Part shown: positions 18,787 to 28,900 of the stretch, piece by piece | How the letters are laid out: each line of letters opens with the position of its first letter | Numbering within the stretch: position 1 is the stretch's first letter | DNA from: Eubacterium_G segne | Lineage (GTDB): Bacteria > Bacillota > Clostridia > Lachnospirales > Lachnospiraceae | NCBI RefSeq assembly: GCF_014287775.1 | Contig: NZ_JACOOZ010000001.1 | Location: forward strand, 124,001-188,000 | Length of the DNA stretch: 64,000 nucleotides | Direction: 5' to 3' | Program-made: the position numbers and the translations under genes | The notes under the pieces: model-generated | What the model saw: the letters and a program-made list of their open reading frames with translations, nothing else | Told to the model about the DNA's origin: nothing | The model's database searches: none

Positions 18787-21700
18787 TTATTTAGGTCTTA
18801 CTACAATACTTCCCCAGTTGTAATCTACCGGTTTGTATTCAGGGTCAACCACCTTTAATATGTTATTGTACAAATATTCGTGAGCTCTGTTGGTGCTCAT
18901 CTTGCAATTATCATACAATAATTTTGATACTCTATATATTGAAAAATATGAAACACTACTGTATACATAACTTCCATCTGAAAGTTTTGCATATCCTCTT
19001 ATTCGGTATTCCTGAGTATATGCCGCCTTGGTGCTTCCATTATCCTTCATTGTCATTACATAGTTGGTTGCCGTATCTGATGCAGAGAACTTTTTGTTAA
19101 TAATACCTTTTTCCGTAGACTTAAAAGCCGCAACATATTTACTGGTGCTTCCAACTACCATATCTTTATTTTTAACTTCTCCGTTGTCTACAGCATAAAT
19201 ATTACCATACTCTACTACTTTCCTGCCATCGATTTCAGGTTCTACAGAGGAAACCGTTCTTAAGCCCCAGTTAGTCTGACTTATCTGGAATCCCTCAATA
19301 TTTATCTTATCTGAAATAACAACATCTTCCTTTCCCTCAACACTTTTTACATCAAAGGCAATATTGTCAACATTTGCCACATGTTTATGTGAGCCATCAT
19401 TCTTAAATACAATATATACATCATGAAGACCACTTATGGATTTTTCAAGCTGCTGACTTACAGTAGTATATGTACTCCAATTATCTCCTGTAACCGGAAG
19501 ATTAATAGTTGCTACAGGTTCTCCTACCTTGCTGTCTATATACACCTGTGCATATCCGCCTGCATCACTCTTTTGTCCCGAATAGTTAAAGCTTACCTGA
19601 GATGCCAAACCGTTAAAGTACACACTGTCATATCTTACCCATGTATTATTTTTCACTCCACCAATGTTTTTGCCATCATTAACTATATGGTCGGACTTTG
19701 CATCAAACTCTTCTGCTTCTACTTTGCTTGCATCATGTATTTTAATTGTCTTCTTCTCAATGTCCACAATTCTACCCAATGACTGATAAGCTTTTAGAAT
19801 TTCATCATCTGATGCTTCTCCATTATCATACACACTGCATGCCTCTTTTAAATTATTTTCAAGACGTTTTGCAATAGGCAGATATTCACCTGTGGTGTCT
19901 ATTGATTTTGCTACATCAATGGCATTTTTTAAATCACTCTTTAATATTCCGTTATCCTTATATCCCAGCATCTCAACTTCTGACAAATAAGCATCTGTTC
20001 CTGTAAGAACAACTTTATATCTTGAGTATTTGCCCACTTTGTCTGCACTTATTCCAAATGGTCTTGTATACTTGCCCCAAACATTAAAGAACAAGCTGCC
20101 ACTGTCATGGTAGTCTCCCAGTAAAACCCAGTTACCATCTTCATTATCGCCATACACCTGTGCCCTATCCGGTGTTCTTCCTGATTTTGATGATGTCAGA
20201 GTCAACATTCTTACAGCTTTTTTATCGGTAAACTTAAACATAAGTGTAGTTGTATTATCAACCTTTGTCTCTGTATCTGAATTATCATCAAATAAGTTAT
20301 CCAATGTAGTCACTCCTGTACTTGAAGACTTATCGGCATCCTTTGAATAGTCCGTATATACTTGTGGCTTATTGTCACCTGTAGTTATGGATGTAAGGCT
20401 ATCCTGTTCAAGTCCGCGCTCTTTATTAGATGTTGAGGACATATTAAATTCAATTGTTCCACCTTTAATTAAATCCTCGTATTTTATAAATGTTTTATCA
20501 TACTTTTCTCCATTAACGTACATACTGTCTACATACACATTTTCCCTACTATTGTTATTTGCCTTAATTACCAGTTTTTTATTTCCTTCCAAATTAACAG
20601 TTACTTCTTCAAACTGTGGTGAACCGATAGCAAATTCATCATTTCCCATTGACAATGGATAAAAGCCGATGGAAGACAATACATACCATGCTGACATTTC
20701 ACCATTATCTTCATCACCAATATAACCCTGCCCAAAGGTACTTCCTGCATAACATCTTGCAAGAATGTCTCTTACATACTTCTGTGTCTCCCACGGACGG
20801 GATGAGTACAGATACATATATGGAATATGATGGGCCGGCTGATTGCTGTGTCCATACTGACCCAGTTTTACTTCTCTTGCTTCCCTCTGTTCATGAATAC
20901 CGCCAACACCATCCATGGCGCCATATCCAATATATCCTCCATCAGTTGTAAAGATTGTATCAAGCTTGTCTGCCAACTGGTCGCGACCGCCATATAAGTT
21001 TGCAAGTCCAAGTCCATCCTGTGGTACAGAAACTGCCATGTTAAATGCATTGGTTTCTGTATAATCTGCCCCCCACCAGAATGGATTAAATCCCGTATTA
21101 TTGTCACTGTTTCCTAAATTCAAAGAACCGTCAGCTTTTCTTCCTCTCAACCATTTTGACGTGGCATCAAAACCAGAATTGTCAAATAAGAGGGAATAGT
21201 TCTTTGCTCTGTTTAGATAGTAGTAATATTCAGACATATAGTTTGCTTTCTTTGTTGCATCGTTCGTCTGACTTGCCAATTTCTTTGCCATCTGAGCAAT
21301 TCCGTAATCGTTAATATATCCTTCCATGGACCATGAGAAATTTTCATTTTCATCAGCAGGTACATATCCGATAAAGTTCGAAATATTTAATTTCTTTCTT
21401 CCTCCATTTGTAAGGTTATCGGATACAGTAGCTGCATTTCTCAATGCGGACTTGTATGCATTTTCATAATCAAATGATATGCCCTTCACCATTGCATCGG
21501 CAAAAATAGCATCACTGCTTGTTCCCACCATACTGTTGGTTCCACCCGGTGCAATCCATCTTGGAACCCATCCTTGATCTTTATAATGCTGTACCAAACC
21601 GTTTAACAACTCTGTTGCTTTGGACGGTGTAAACAGTCCATACCCTGACCATGCAGTACGATATGTATCCCAGAAACCATTATTAATATAAATCTTTCCC

Positions 21701-23856
21701 TCCACAGGAGCTGCATTATCATCTTTGTAAGGGCTCTTGTATTTCCAAACCGGATTACTGTTTGACCCTGTATTTTCTGACATAAGATTTGGATAACAAT
21801 ACATACGGTAAATACAAGAATAAAGTGTAACTAACTGTTCATAATTTGCGCCTTTAACATCTGTGATAATTCCAAGCTGATTATCCCATTTAGACTGTGC
21901 CTTGTTATAAACCGTTTCAAAACTGTCTCCCCCAATTTCAAGCTTCAAATTCTTCTTTGCCTGATCATAGCTGATGTATGATGTGGCAAGTTTCATTGTA
22001 ACTGTATTGGAATTAAAGGATGCAATACTTTTCCTGTCATTTATTTTAGTTCCCTTAGGAGTCTCACTAAATTCTCCGTAAATGTACATACGCTTCGAAC
22101 CATTCCCTGTATGGTCAGAATATGTTTTAAATGTATTTCCACTATATTCGGTCCTACTTCCACCATTGGCACAATCAAAGATAACACTCTTGTTTGCCGT
22201 GTTATTATAAGTAAACCGTACCACTGCACCATGAGATGTCGGTGTCAGCTCTATCTGTGAATTTGCTGCATCGCCTCCATTGCCATCAAAAGAAACTTTA
22301 TAATAATGCGCTTTTGCTACCTCATTATCATGACTAAAGTTTGCTTTTAACGTTCCCAATCCATAATCGTCATTTGTATTATAATCTTTGCTGGTATTTA
22401 CCATAAATTGCCAGGTTCCTCTATCACCAACCCATATAGACGGTTCATGGCTTATTCTCATACAACGAAATTCATCTGTTTTCTGATATTCATAAGCCGA
22501 ATTACTGCTTGCGTTGGTTGCAGGAATCCAAAAGTTGAATCCGTTTGGCACTGTTACTGCCGGAATTGTCAACCCTCTGGAGAAGTTTCCTGTATTGTTC
22601 GTTCCTCTTAGAATATTTACATAATCTGATAAATGAGAATATACCGGATAATCCTGATTATATATTTCAATGTCATCAAAATATGTCTGGAATTTTGCTA
22701 AAGCCCCCGCATTATGAGCTTTCATATCGTACACAACCAAAATCTTTTCAATGACTTTTCCCCTTGCCACATCACCAATTTTGCTGTAAATTTCATTCCA
22801 CTGTTGTGCCACCAGTGTACGACTATCTCCCTGAGACTGTGCATCCACCTTATTTCCATTTTGATCAATTGCACCTAACTCACTTAAATAAGTTCCATCC
22901 TTAAACTTTAAATCCACAGCCATATGCATCTGTGTATATTCATAGTCATATTCGTCTCCATTAGACATGGAAGGAAAAATTACATATCTTAAATTTGTAT
23001 TATCACTTACTGTAAGATTCAAGTTGTCATAAATAACATTATAAGAATATGCATGACCAGTTCCTACATGAGCTCCCTTGCATACAAGAGAGTGGCTTCC
23101 TGTCCAACCCACATTGGATTTTTGATTCCATGCATCGCTCGGTCCGGAAGTAATCTCACTATTCATTTTGCTAATAGAAGCACCAACTTCCTGACACTTG
23201 CCTGTTGCAAGAATAAACTCTGAAAATTGTGTCATGGAACCACCATTTTTATTTGCTGTAATCCGCAATCTATACTGGCTATATGCTGTGCTGTTATCCA
23301 ATTCAAAATAATTTTGTTTATATCTGCCATTAAACACCTGATTTGTTTTATTGTCGATGGTTACCCAGCTTTCATTATCCGAATTTCTACCCTGAAGACT
23401 CCAATTCTTAGGGTCTCTTCCGGAAGCATCATTCGCAGAAGTTATCGCATACGATTTTATAACCTGTTGACTCTTTAGTTTTACAATAACTTCCGACGGC
23501 TTTGCCTCAGTTAAATATTTTGTTCCAGAGTCTCCGTCAAACAAATTTTTCAAAACTTCATTATCATTTTTCGCGGCACTTCCCGAGTAACTCTCGATTT
23601 CACCGGATAAATTTCCATTTATCTGATACCTTAGTTCATTTGTCGCAATATTGGCGGTGCCCTTCTTATCATCTACTGTAGAAGTTTTAAATCCATCTGC
23701 TGATTCAAAGGATGTAGACCACAAAACGTCCTTATTATAATCCGAATCAATCACTTTTGCTTCTACTGATGTCTCTCTGTATGACATGCCTACCGGAAAA
23801 GTCATACTCAAAACTAAGGCAAATGAAACAACTTTTTTCAAATGCTTTTTCATCAT
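18787..23856 (-). CDS. Secreted family 92 glycoside hydrolase (alpha-mannosidase) with binding modules and shared C-terminal domain
   Basis: A 1689-residue exported enzyme. A signal peptide is followed by a discoidin-like module, then the GH92 N-terminal sheet and catalytic barrel (about 440-1130), with NGFWDTYRTAWSGYG, GTSSDAIFADAMVKG, DYTETNAFN (probable acid Glu near 934), GHSNQPAHHIPYMY and GDEDNGEMSAWY (base Asp region near 1046). A His-Glu pair before the HSNQPAHH motif fits alpha-1,2-mannosidases. Next come a second discoidin-like module, a family 6-like binding module, and residues about 1512-1689, which match the C-termini of both GH5 enzymes and the megaprotein. The ATG at 23856 has AGGAGG. 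An in-frame ATG at 23943 also has GGAG and would add 29 residues derived from the palindromic repeat region. Confidence 0.92.
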   Translation of the reverse strand: MMKKHLKKVVSFALVLSMTFPVGMSYRETSVEAKVIDSDYNKDVLWSTSFESADGFKTSTVDDKKGTANIATNELRYQINGNLSGEIESYSGSAAKNDNEVLKNLFDGDSGTKYLTEAKPSEVIVKLKSQQVIKSYAITSANDASGRDPKNWSLQGRNSDNESWVTIDNKTNQVFNGRYKQNYFELDNSTAYSQYRLRITANKNGGSMTQFSEFILATGKCQEVGASISKMNSEITSGPSDAWNQKSNVGWTGSHSLVCKGAHVGTGHAYSYNVIYDNLNLTVSDNTNLRYVIFPSMSNGDEYDYEYTQMHMAVDLKFKDGTYLSELGAIDQNGNKVDAQSQGDSRTLVAQQWNEIYSKIGDVARGKVIEKILVVYDMKAHNAGALAKFQTYFDDIEIYNQDYPVYSHLSDYVNILRGTNNTGNFSRGLTIPAVTVPNGFNFWIPATNASSNSAYEYQKTDEFRCMRISHEPSIWVGDRGTWQFMVNTSKDYNTNDDYGLGTLKANFSHDNEVAKAHYYKVSFDGNGGDAANSQIELTPTSHGAVVRFTYNNTANKSVIFDCANGGSRTEYSGNTFKTYSDHTGNGSKRMYIYGEFSETPKGTKINDRKSIASFNSNTVTMKLATSYISYDQAKKNLKLEIGGDSFETVYNKAQSKWDNQLGIITDVKGANYEQLVTLYSCIYRMYCYPNLMSENTGSNSNPVWKYKSPYKDDNAAPVEGKIYINNGFWDTYRTAWSGYGLFTPSKATELLNGLVQHYKDQGWVPRWIAPGGTNSMVGTSSDAIFADAMVKGISFDYENAYKSALRNAATVSDNLTNGGRKKLNISNFIGYVPADENENFSWSMEGYINDYGIAQMAKKLASQTNDATKKANYMSEYYYYLNRAKNYSLLFDNSGFDATSKWLRGRKADGSLNLGNSDNNTGFNPFWWGADYTETNAFNMAVSVPQDGLGLANLYGGRDQLADKLDTIFTTDGGYIGYGAMDGVGGIHEQREAREVKLGQYGHSNQPAHHIPYMYLYSSRPWETQKYVRDILARCYAGSTFGQGYIGDEDNGEMSAWYVLSSIGFYPLSMGNDEFAIGSPQFEEVTVNLEGNKKLVIKANNNSRENVYVDSMYVNGEKYDKTFIKYEDLIKGGTIEFNMSSTSNKERGLEQDSLTSITTGDNKPQVYTDYSKDADKSSSTGVTTLDNLFDDNSDTETKVDNTTTLMFKFTDKKAVRMLTLTSSKSGRTPDRAQVYGDNEDGNWVLLGDYHDSGSLFFNVWGKYTRPFGISADKVGKYSRYKVVLTGTDAYLSEVEMLGYKDNGILKSDLKNAIDVAKSIDTTGEYLPIAKRLENNLKEACSVYDNGEASDDEILKAYQSLGRIVDIEKKTIKIHDASKVEAEEFDAKSDHIVNDGKNIGGVKNNTWVRYDSVYFNGLASQVSFNYSGQKSDAGGYAQVYIDSKVGEPVATINLPVTGDNWSTYTTVSQQLEKSISGLHDVYIVFKNDGSHKHVANVDNIAFDVKSVEGKEDVVISDKINIEGFQISQTNWGLRTVSSVEPEIDGRKVVEYGNIYAVDNGEVKNKDMVVGSTSKYVAAFKSTEKGIINKKFSASDTATNYVMTMKDNGSTKAAYTQEYRIRGYAKLSDGSYVYSSVSYFSIYRVSKLLYDNCKMSTNRAHEYLYNNILKVVDPEYKPVDYNWGSIVVRPK

Positions 23857-23888
23857 ATTTCCTCCTCCCTTTCCTTTTACATTTACCA

Positions 23889-23905
23889 GGCGTTTGCGAA
23901 ACGCC
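23889..23905. repeat. 17-bp palindrome, copy 1 (GGCGTTTGCGAAACGCC)
   Basis: A perfect inverted repeat of seven bases around GCG, followed by AAAA. An identical copy lies 71 bases away. This copy lies between the two possible start codons of the GH92 gene and would encode LAFRKRL if the upstream start is used. Confidence 0.85.
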
Positions 23906-23959
23906 AAAATCACTGGCATTGCATATGCCACTATCCTTTTCATATAGTTCTCCTTTCTA

Positions 23960-23976
23960 GGCGTTTGCGAAACGCC
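23960..23976. repeat. 17-bp palindrome, copy 2 (GGCGTTTGCGAAACGCC)
   Basis: Identical to copy 1, including the flanking AGG and AAAA. Next to it is a small hairpin (GCCG/CGGC, 23981-23996) followed by seven T residues on the plus strand. It lies in the 5' leader of GH92 and beside a transposase remnant, so it is probably part of an insertion-element end or a small mobile palindrome. Confidence 0.8.
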
Positions 23977-24091
23977 AAAAGCCGCATAAATACGGCATTT
24001 TTTTGTTGCTAAAATCAAAAATCTCCTCACGGTTTGTGATATAATAGAGTTGACTAAAAACCATAAATCACGCCCGAAAGGAGACATTACT

Positions 24092-24241
24092 ATGATACCA
24101 CAAAAACAACTCACTTTGGCAGATATTTTTGAAGATTGTAAAGAAATTTATGATTCTGACAAACCTCAGTTTCTTACTCTGCTTGAAAATCACATTGACC
24201 TTGATAAACATATCAGAAGCTTAAAATCTTCCATAGCCTAG
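24092..24241 (+). pseudogene. N-terminal remnant of an insertion-sequence transposase
   Basis: ATG at 24092 has AAAGGAG upstream and a TATAAT box at 24040-24045. The 49 residues (KQLTLADIFEDCKEIYDSD..., ENHIDLDKHI) look like the N-terminus of transposases I associate with Clostridia. The reading then leaves the family pattern and stops after about 15 further residues, so the catalytic part is missing. I place it as an IS remnant from memory of the family's opening sequence. The IS family name is uncertain. It stands on the opposite strand to its neighbours. Confidence 0.5.
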
Positions 24242-24354
24242 GACTTACCATAAAATGCCATATCACTTATGCCGTATAATCATTAAAATACATTTTAATT
24301 TTACTTAAATTGTTGTTTTCAATAAATACTTTCTAAAATTCAGATACTAATAAC

Positions 24355-24394
24355 AAAAAAAGGCTACTGCATTTCTTCTTTAATGCAATAGCCT
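24355..24394 (-). terminator. Intrinsic terminator after the PurF-like gene
   Basis: Arms AGGCTATTGCATT and AATGCAGTAGCCT (one mismatch), followed by six or seven T residues on the minus strand. Confidence 0.9.
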
Positions 24395-24411
24395 ATACTT
24401 ATAATTGCTTT

Positions 24412-25818
24412 TTATTCCTTTCCATCCCAACAGAAAGTACATAATTTACTTTTATCAATTCCTACTGAATCAAGCATATCATCTAATCTGTTAAATCTAA
24501 GAGATGTAAAATTCAATTCTTTTCTGATTTCTTCAACCATGTTTTCGTATTTCTCAGATTCAGGATCAGCGTACTCCTGCAATACTTCTTCCGTTACCTT
24601 TCCATTTTCTAATCTTTCTATTACACGCCTTGTAATTAAGTCCATATCAGAACGGGAACGGGAAAAGTTAAGGTATTTACATCCATATAATAATGGAGGA
24701 CATGCCGGTCTTATGTGTACCTCCTTAGCACCACTCTGATATAAAAACTCCGTTGTTTCCCTTAGCTGTGTTCCACGTACTATTGAATCATCTATTAGCA
24801 AAAGACTCTTATCTTTAATTAAATCCTCTACTGCCAAAAGTTTCATTTTAGCTATCATATCCCTCTTGCTTTGCATTGTAGGCATAAAAGAACGGGGCCA
24901 TGTAGGTGTATACTTAATAAACGGTCTTGAAAAAGGTATTCCTGATTCATTGGCATACCCTACAGCATGGGCTATTCCTGAATCCGGAACTCCTGCAACA
25001 ATATCAGGGTGAACATTATCACGCTTTGCCATTTTTTCGCCACAGTTATAACGCATTTTTTCAACACTGATTCCTTCATATGAACTTGCCGGATATCCAT
25101 AATAAACCCATAAAAATGTACATATCTTCATGTCATTATCAGGCTTATATAATGTAACACAATTCTTTGGAGTCATAACAATAATTTCTCCCGGTGTTAA
25201 TTCCTTATAATCTGAATATCCAAGATTCTTATAAGAAAAGTTTTCAAAAGCAGCACAAAAAGCATCTTCTTTTCTTCCTATGGCAATAGGTGTACGTCCC
25301 ATTTTATCCCTTGCAGCATATATACCTGCCTCATTCATTAAAAGAAGTGACAGGGAACCGTCAATTTTTTCTAAGGCATAATTAATTCCATCAATTAAAT
25401 TATCTTTCTGGTCAATAAGTGTGGCTACAAGTTCTGTGGCATTAATGTCCCCTCCGCTCATTTCCTGAAAATGAGTATGCCCGTTTTTAAATAAATCCTT
25501 TATAAGTTCGTCAACATTGTTAATCTTGCTAACTGTTGTAAGAGCATAAGTTCCATGAATAGAACGTATTATTAATGGCTGTGACTCATAATCAGAAATA
25601 CAACCTATTCCATATGTACCCTTCATTTTCTGTACATCTTTATCAAACTTTGTTCTAAAAGGAGAATTTTCTATATTATGAATTGCACGGTCAAATCCGT
25701 CTTCTCCTAATACAGCCATTCCTCCACGCCTTGTTCCTAAATGTGAATGGTAATCAATACCATAAAATAAATCAAATACGCAATCTTCTTTAGATGCTAC
25801 ACCAAAAAAACCACCCAT
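24412..25818 (-). CDS. PurF-like amidophosphoribosyltransferase paralogue lacking the N-terminal cysteine
   Basis: A 468-residue protein with the PurF layout: a class II glutamine-amidotransferase (Ntn) domain about 1-220 and a phosphoribosyltransferase domain with the PRPP loop LLLIDDSIVRGTQLRETT. True PurF begins Met-Cys-Gly, and the cysteine is the nucleophile that frees ammonia from glutamine. Here the start is MGGFFGVAS with glycine in that place, and the GAGGAG site fixes this start. Glutamine hydrolysis should therefore be lost, while PRPP use may remain, perhaps with free ammonia or another amine. The C-terminus has CTFCWDGKE, a cysteine pair. It stands alone with its own terminator, not in a purine operon. 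Confidence 0.85.
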   Translation of the reverse strand: MGGFFGVASKEDCVFDLFYGIDYHSHLGTRRGGMAVLGEDGFDRAIHNIENSPFRTKFDKDVQKMKGTYGIGCISDYESQPLIIRSIHGTYALTTVSKINNVDELIKDLFKNGHTHFQEMSGGDINATELVATLIDQKDNLIDGINYALEKIDGSLSLLLMNEAGIYAARDKMGRTPIAIGRKEDAFCAAFENFSYKNLGYSDYKELTPGEIIVMTPKNCVTLYKPDNDMKICTFLWVYYGYPASSYEGISVEKMRYNCGEKMAKRDNVHPDIVAGVPDSGIAHAVGYANESGIPFSRPFIKYTPTWPRSFMPTMQSKRDMIAKMKLLAVEDLIKDKSLLLIDDSIVRGTQLRETTEFLYQSGAKEVHIRPACPPLLYGCKYLNFSRSRSDMDLITRRVIERLENGKVTEEVLQEYADPESEKYENMVEEIRKELNFTSLRFNRLDDMLDSVGIDKSKLCTFCWDGKE

Positions 25819-25907
25819 TTTTTCTCTCCTCAAATATGTATTTTTACAAAATCTCCTCTATATCTTACCTTGTTTTGCCACTAATTTCAATGAATATCCG
25901 TTTTTTG

Positions 25908-25956
25908 ATAAAAAAGCTGCTGCCAAAACGTACATAACCCGCCTTAGCAACAGCTT
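25908..25956 (-). terminator. Intrinsic terminator after the Ig-like surface protein gene
   Basis: Arms TTAGCAACAGCTT (25944-25956) and AAGCTGCTGCCAA (25914-25926) pair with two mismatches, followed on the minus strand by six T residues. Confidence 0.8.
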
Positions 25957-25974
25957 CCTTTTTAATAATCCCTA

Positions 25975-28900
25975 TTATTTATTGTACCTTATAAAAGTGT
26001 TTGTTTTATTTACATTCCTTTTAACTAAAGATTTAAGTTTCTTTATTTTTGAACCCTTTACGTATCCGATTACCCCATTACTAAATACCACCTGATAGTA
26101 ACCATTAATTTTCTGACTGTTAAGTACAAGTCTTGTATTTCTTGAAACAATACCTAACTTTCTTCCGGTTCCTCTGGCATTTGAATAAATTGCCGTTTTG
26201 CATGAAACTCTTGCAGTTCTAAATAATGTTACATTCGGTGTACTACTTACCTTCTTCTTTGTGATTTTTTTAGAAGGTGTAGCAATACCGTACTTAAATC
26301 CACTATCAAGACTTACACTGTTTACTGCAACATATCCTGTTCCAAGTGCATTAGTACCGTACTTTATCTTATAATAATTTCCAACCTTGTTTACTACCAA
26401 CACTCTCGTTCCCTTTGGAGCCTCAGTATTAAACCCTGTTCCTACTCCCGTATAAATACCGGTAGTTGATGATACTACTGCATTAGATTTATTTCCTTTA
26501 TAACTGCTGCCTGTTGAAGTTAAAACCGTAACATATGCACTTCTAAGATATGCATATCCTGATTTGTATTTTATTTTATACCATTCTCCAACTTTTCCTA
26601 CAATTGTAACCGATACTCCGGCGTTATACTGTCCTAACTGAACTCCCTGTAAACTTGGAGATTTTCTGATATACAAGCCATTAACATTTGTAACACCGTA
26701 CTTAATCTTGGTCTTTCCCTTCTTTACAGTAAGTTTGCATTTTGCTCCATATCCATCTGTTGTAAGTGCTGTTATTGTAGCCTTTCCTTTTTTATGACAT
26801 GTTACAATACCAAATTCATCAACAGATGCAACTGCTACATTTGAACTGGTCCAATATATAGCCTTATTATAAGCATTTGACGGTTTCACTGTTGCTGAAA
26901 GCTTAAACATATTACCCACTTTCTTTGTGAGTTTTGATTTTGAAATCTCAATACCTGTTGTTCTCTGCTTAACCACAACCTTAACCCTGTCACTTACATT
27001 TCCAAAATGTGTATCATTGGCGGTTACAGTTATGTAACATGTTCCTCCACTAACAGCAACTATTTTCTTTGATGCTGTATCGTAATATGCTACATCTTTG
27101 TTAGTTGACGTCCATGTTACTGCCTTTTGTGTAGTGTAATCAGGATTAAATGTATAACTTATATTTTTCCTTTCTCCACTGTAACATGTGATACCATGTC
27201 TGCTAAGTTTAATGCTCTTTGGAGCAGCTATTACATTTATAAATATCTCTGCTCTCTTTCCATTATATGCTGTAGCATAAACCCATGTAGAGCCAAGTTT
27301 CTTTGCATAAACTTTTCCATAACTATCCACTGATAATATGCTACTGTCCTTTACACTCCAATTAATATTTGTATCTGATGGTACAGTTGTTCCTCCATTA
27401 AATACCGGTGAAAGGTTTACATCTTCATATATGTACAAGTTCATAGAAGATTTTTCAAATTCAATGGTCTTAACCGGTGTTTTAACGTATACCAAAGCTT
27501 CAGCCTTATACTCATCTCCATCAACTAATTTCATAGTTGCAGTTACAGTTATAAGTCCTGCTGATGCGTCAGGAGATACCGTAGCATATCCCTTTGAATC
27601 AAGGCTTATATCACTACTGTCAGCTGACCATGTAACCTTACCTTCAACAGCATTTTCCGGTAGAAGATCTGCATCAAATTTAATCTGTTCACCAGGATAT
27701 ACGATACTTCTTTCCGGTGTAATGTTAAGAGAATATTCATCTCCACCAACTATGATTTTAATCATACCTACTGCCGGTGTACCATTTCCATCCATACCAT
27801 ATCCGTCGCTTGTGCACTTTGCATAGATATAAGTTGTTCCTTTGCCCTTTGTAGTCACAATTCCATTTGCGTCTACTGTAGCAATACCGTCATCCTCTGC
27901 ACTCCATAAAACCTTTTTGTCATATGCATTTACAGGAGTAATAACAGCTTTTAACTGAACTTTATCACCTATTTTCTTTGAGTAAATTGTATCCGGTGAG
28001 TCTGTACTTACAGTTCTTATTTCAACTGATTTTACACTTGCTTTTACCAATACTTTTACTTTTCTTACTATAGTTGCCTGATTTCCATTTTTATCTGTAT
28101 ATTTTGCAGTTACAACCACATTTGTCTTTCCGCCTGAAATAGCTTTAATCTCACCACTTGCATCCACTGTGGCAATGCTATCATCCTCTGATGAATACTC
28201 AACCTTTTCATAATCTGCATCTGCGGGTACCGGAGTTATCTCAATATCATCGCTTTCTCCTTCCCACAGGGAAATACTGTCTTTAGAAAGAATGATATTT
28301 TCTAACTGCTGTAATACTTCTATGGTAATCTTAGCACGTTTGTTATTATAGCTTTGAGCATAAATAACTGTCATTCCTGCTTTTTTAGCTTTTATTATTC
28401 CTGCTTTATCCACAGAAACAACCTCTTCATTGGCACTAGTCCATGTAATGTCCGTATTATAAGGTTCAGACGTTCCTCCATTCCATAATACTAATGAAGA
28501 TAAATCAAAAGAATCTCCTGTATATAGAATCTTATTATTTTCCGTAAAGGTTATGCTATCTACATCCTTTAATGATTTCACTGATAATTCAGCTGTTTTA
28601 GAAAATGATGTTCCATCAGCTGTAACTCTTGCCTTTACTATAAAATTACCGTTTACGAGCGGTGTAAAGGTTATGCTGTCACCATTTTCAGCAAGCATAT
28701 ATGTTGAAGTATCAGCTGTTTGGCCGTCTAATTCTACTTCATATGTTACATTTGCATACTCAGGAGCAATTTTAACCGCCACATCTACTGCTGTTCCTTC
28801 CACAACTTCTGCCTTATTAAATCCAAATGCTACAGTAGGTTTAACTAAAACATTAACGGAAAATGTAACAAAATATCCGTCCTTTGTAGTAGCAGTTATA

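Noticed and set aside
20689..21100. GH92 as a mannosyl-phosphate hydrolase because of Gln in HSNQPAHH
   Set aside because: The catalytic acid of the family lies in the earlier E-x-N-A-(W/F) motif, and Glu is present there (DYTETNAFN), so ordinary alpha-mannosidase chemistry is expected.
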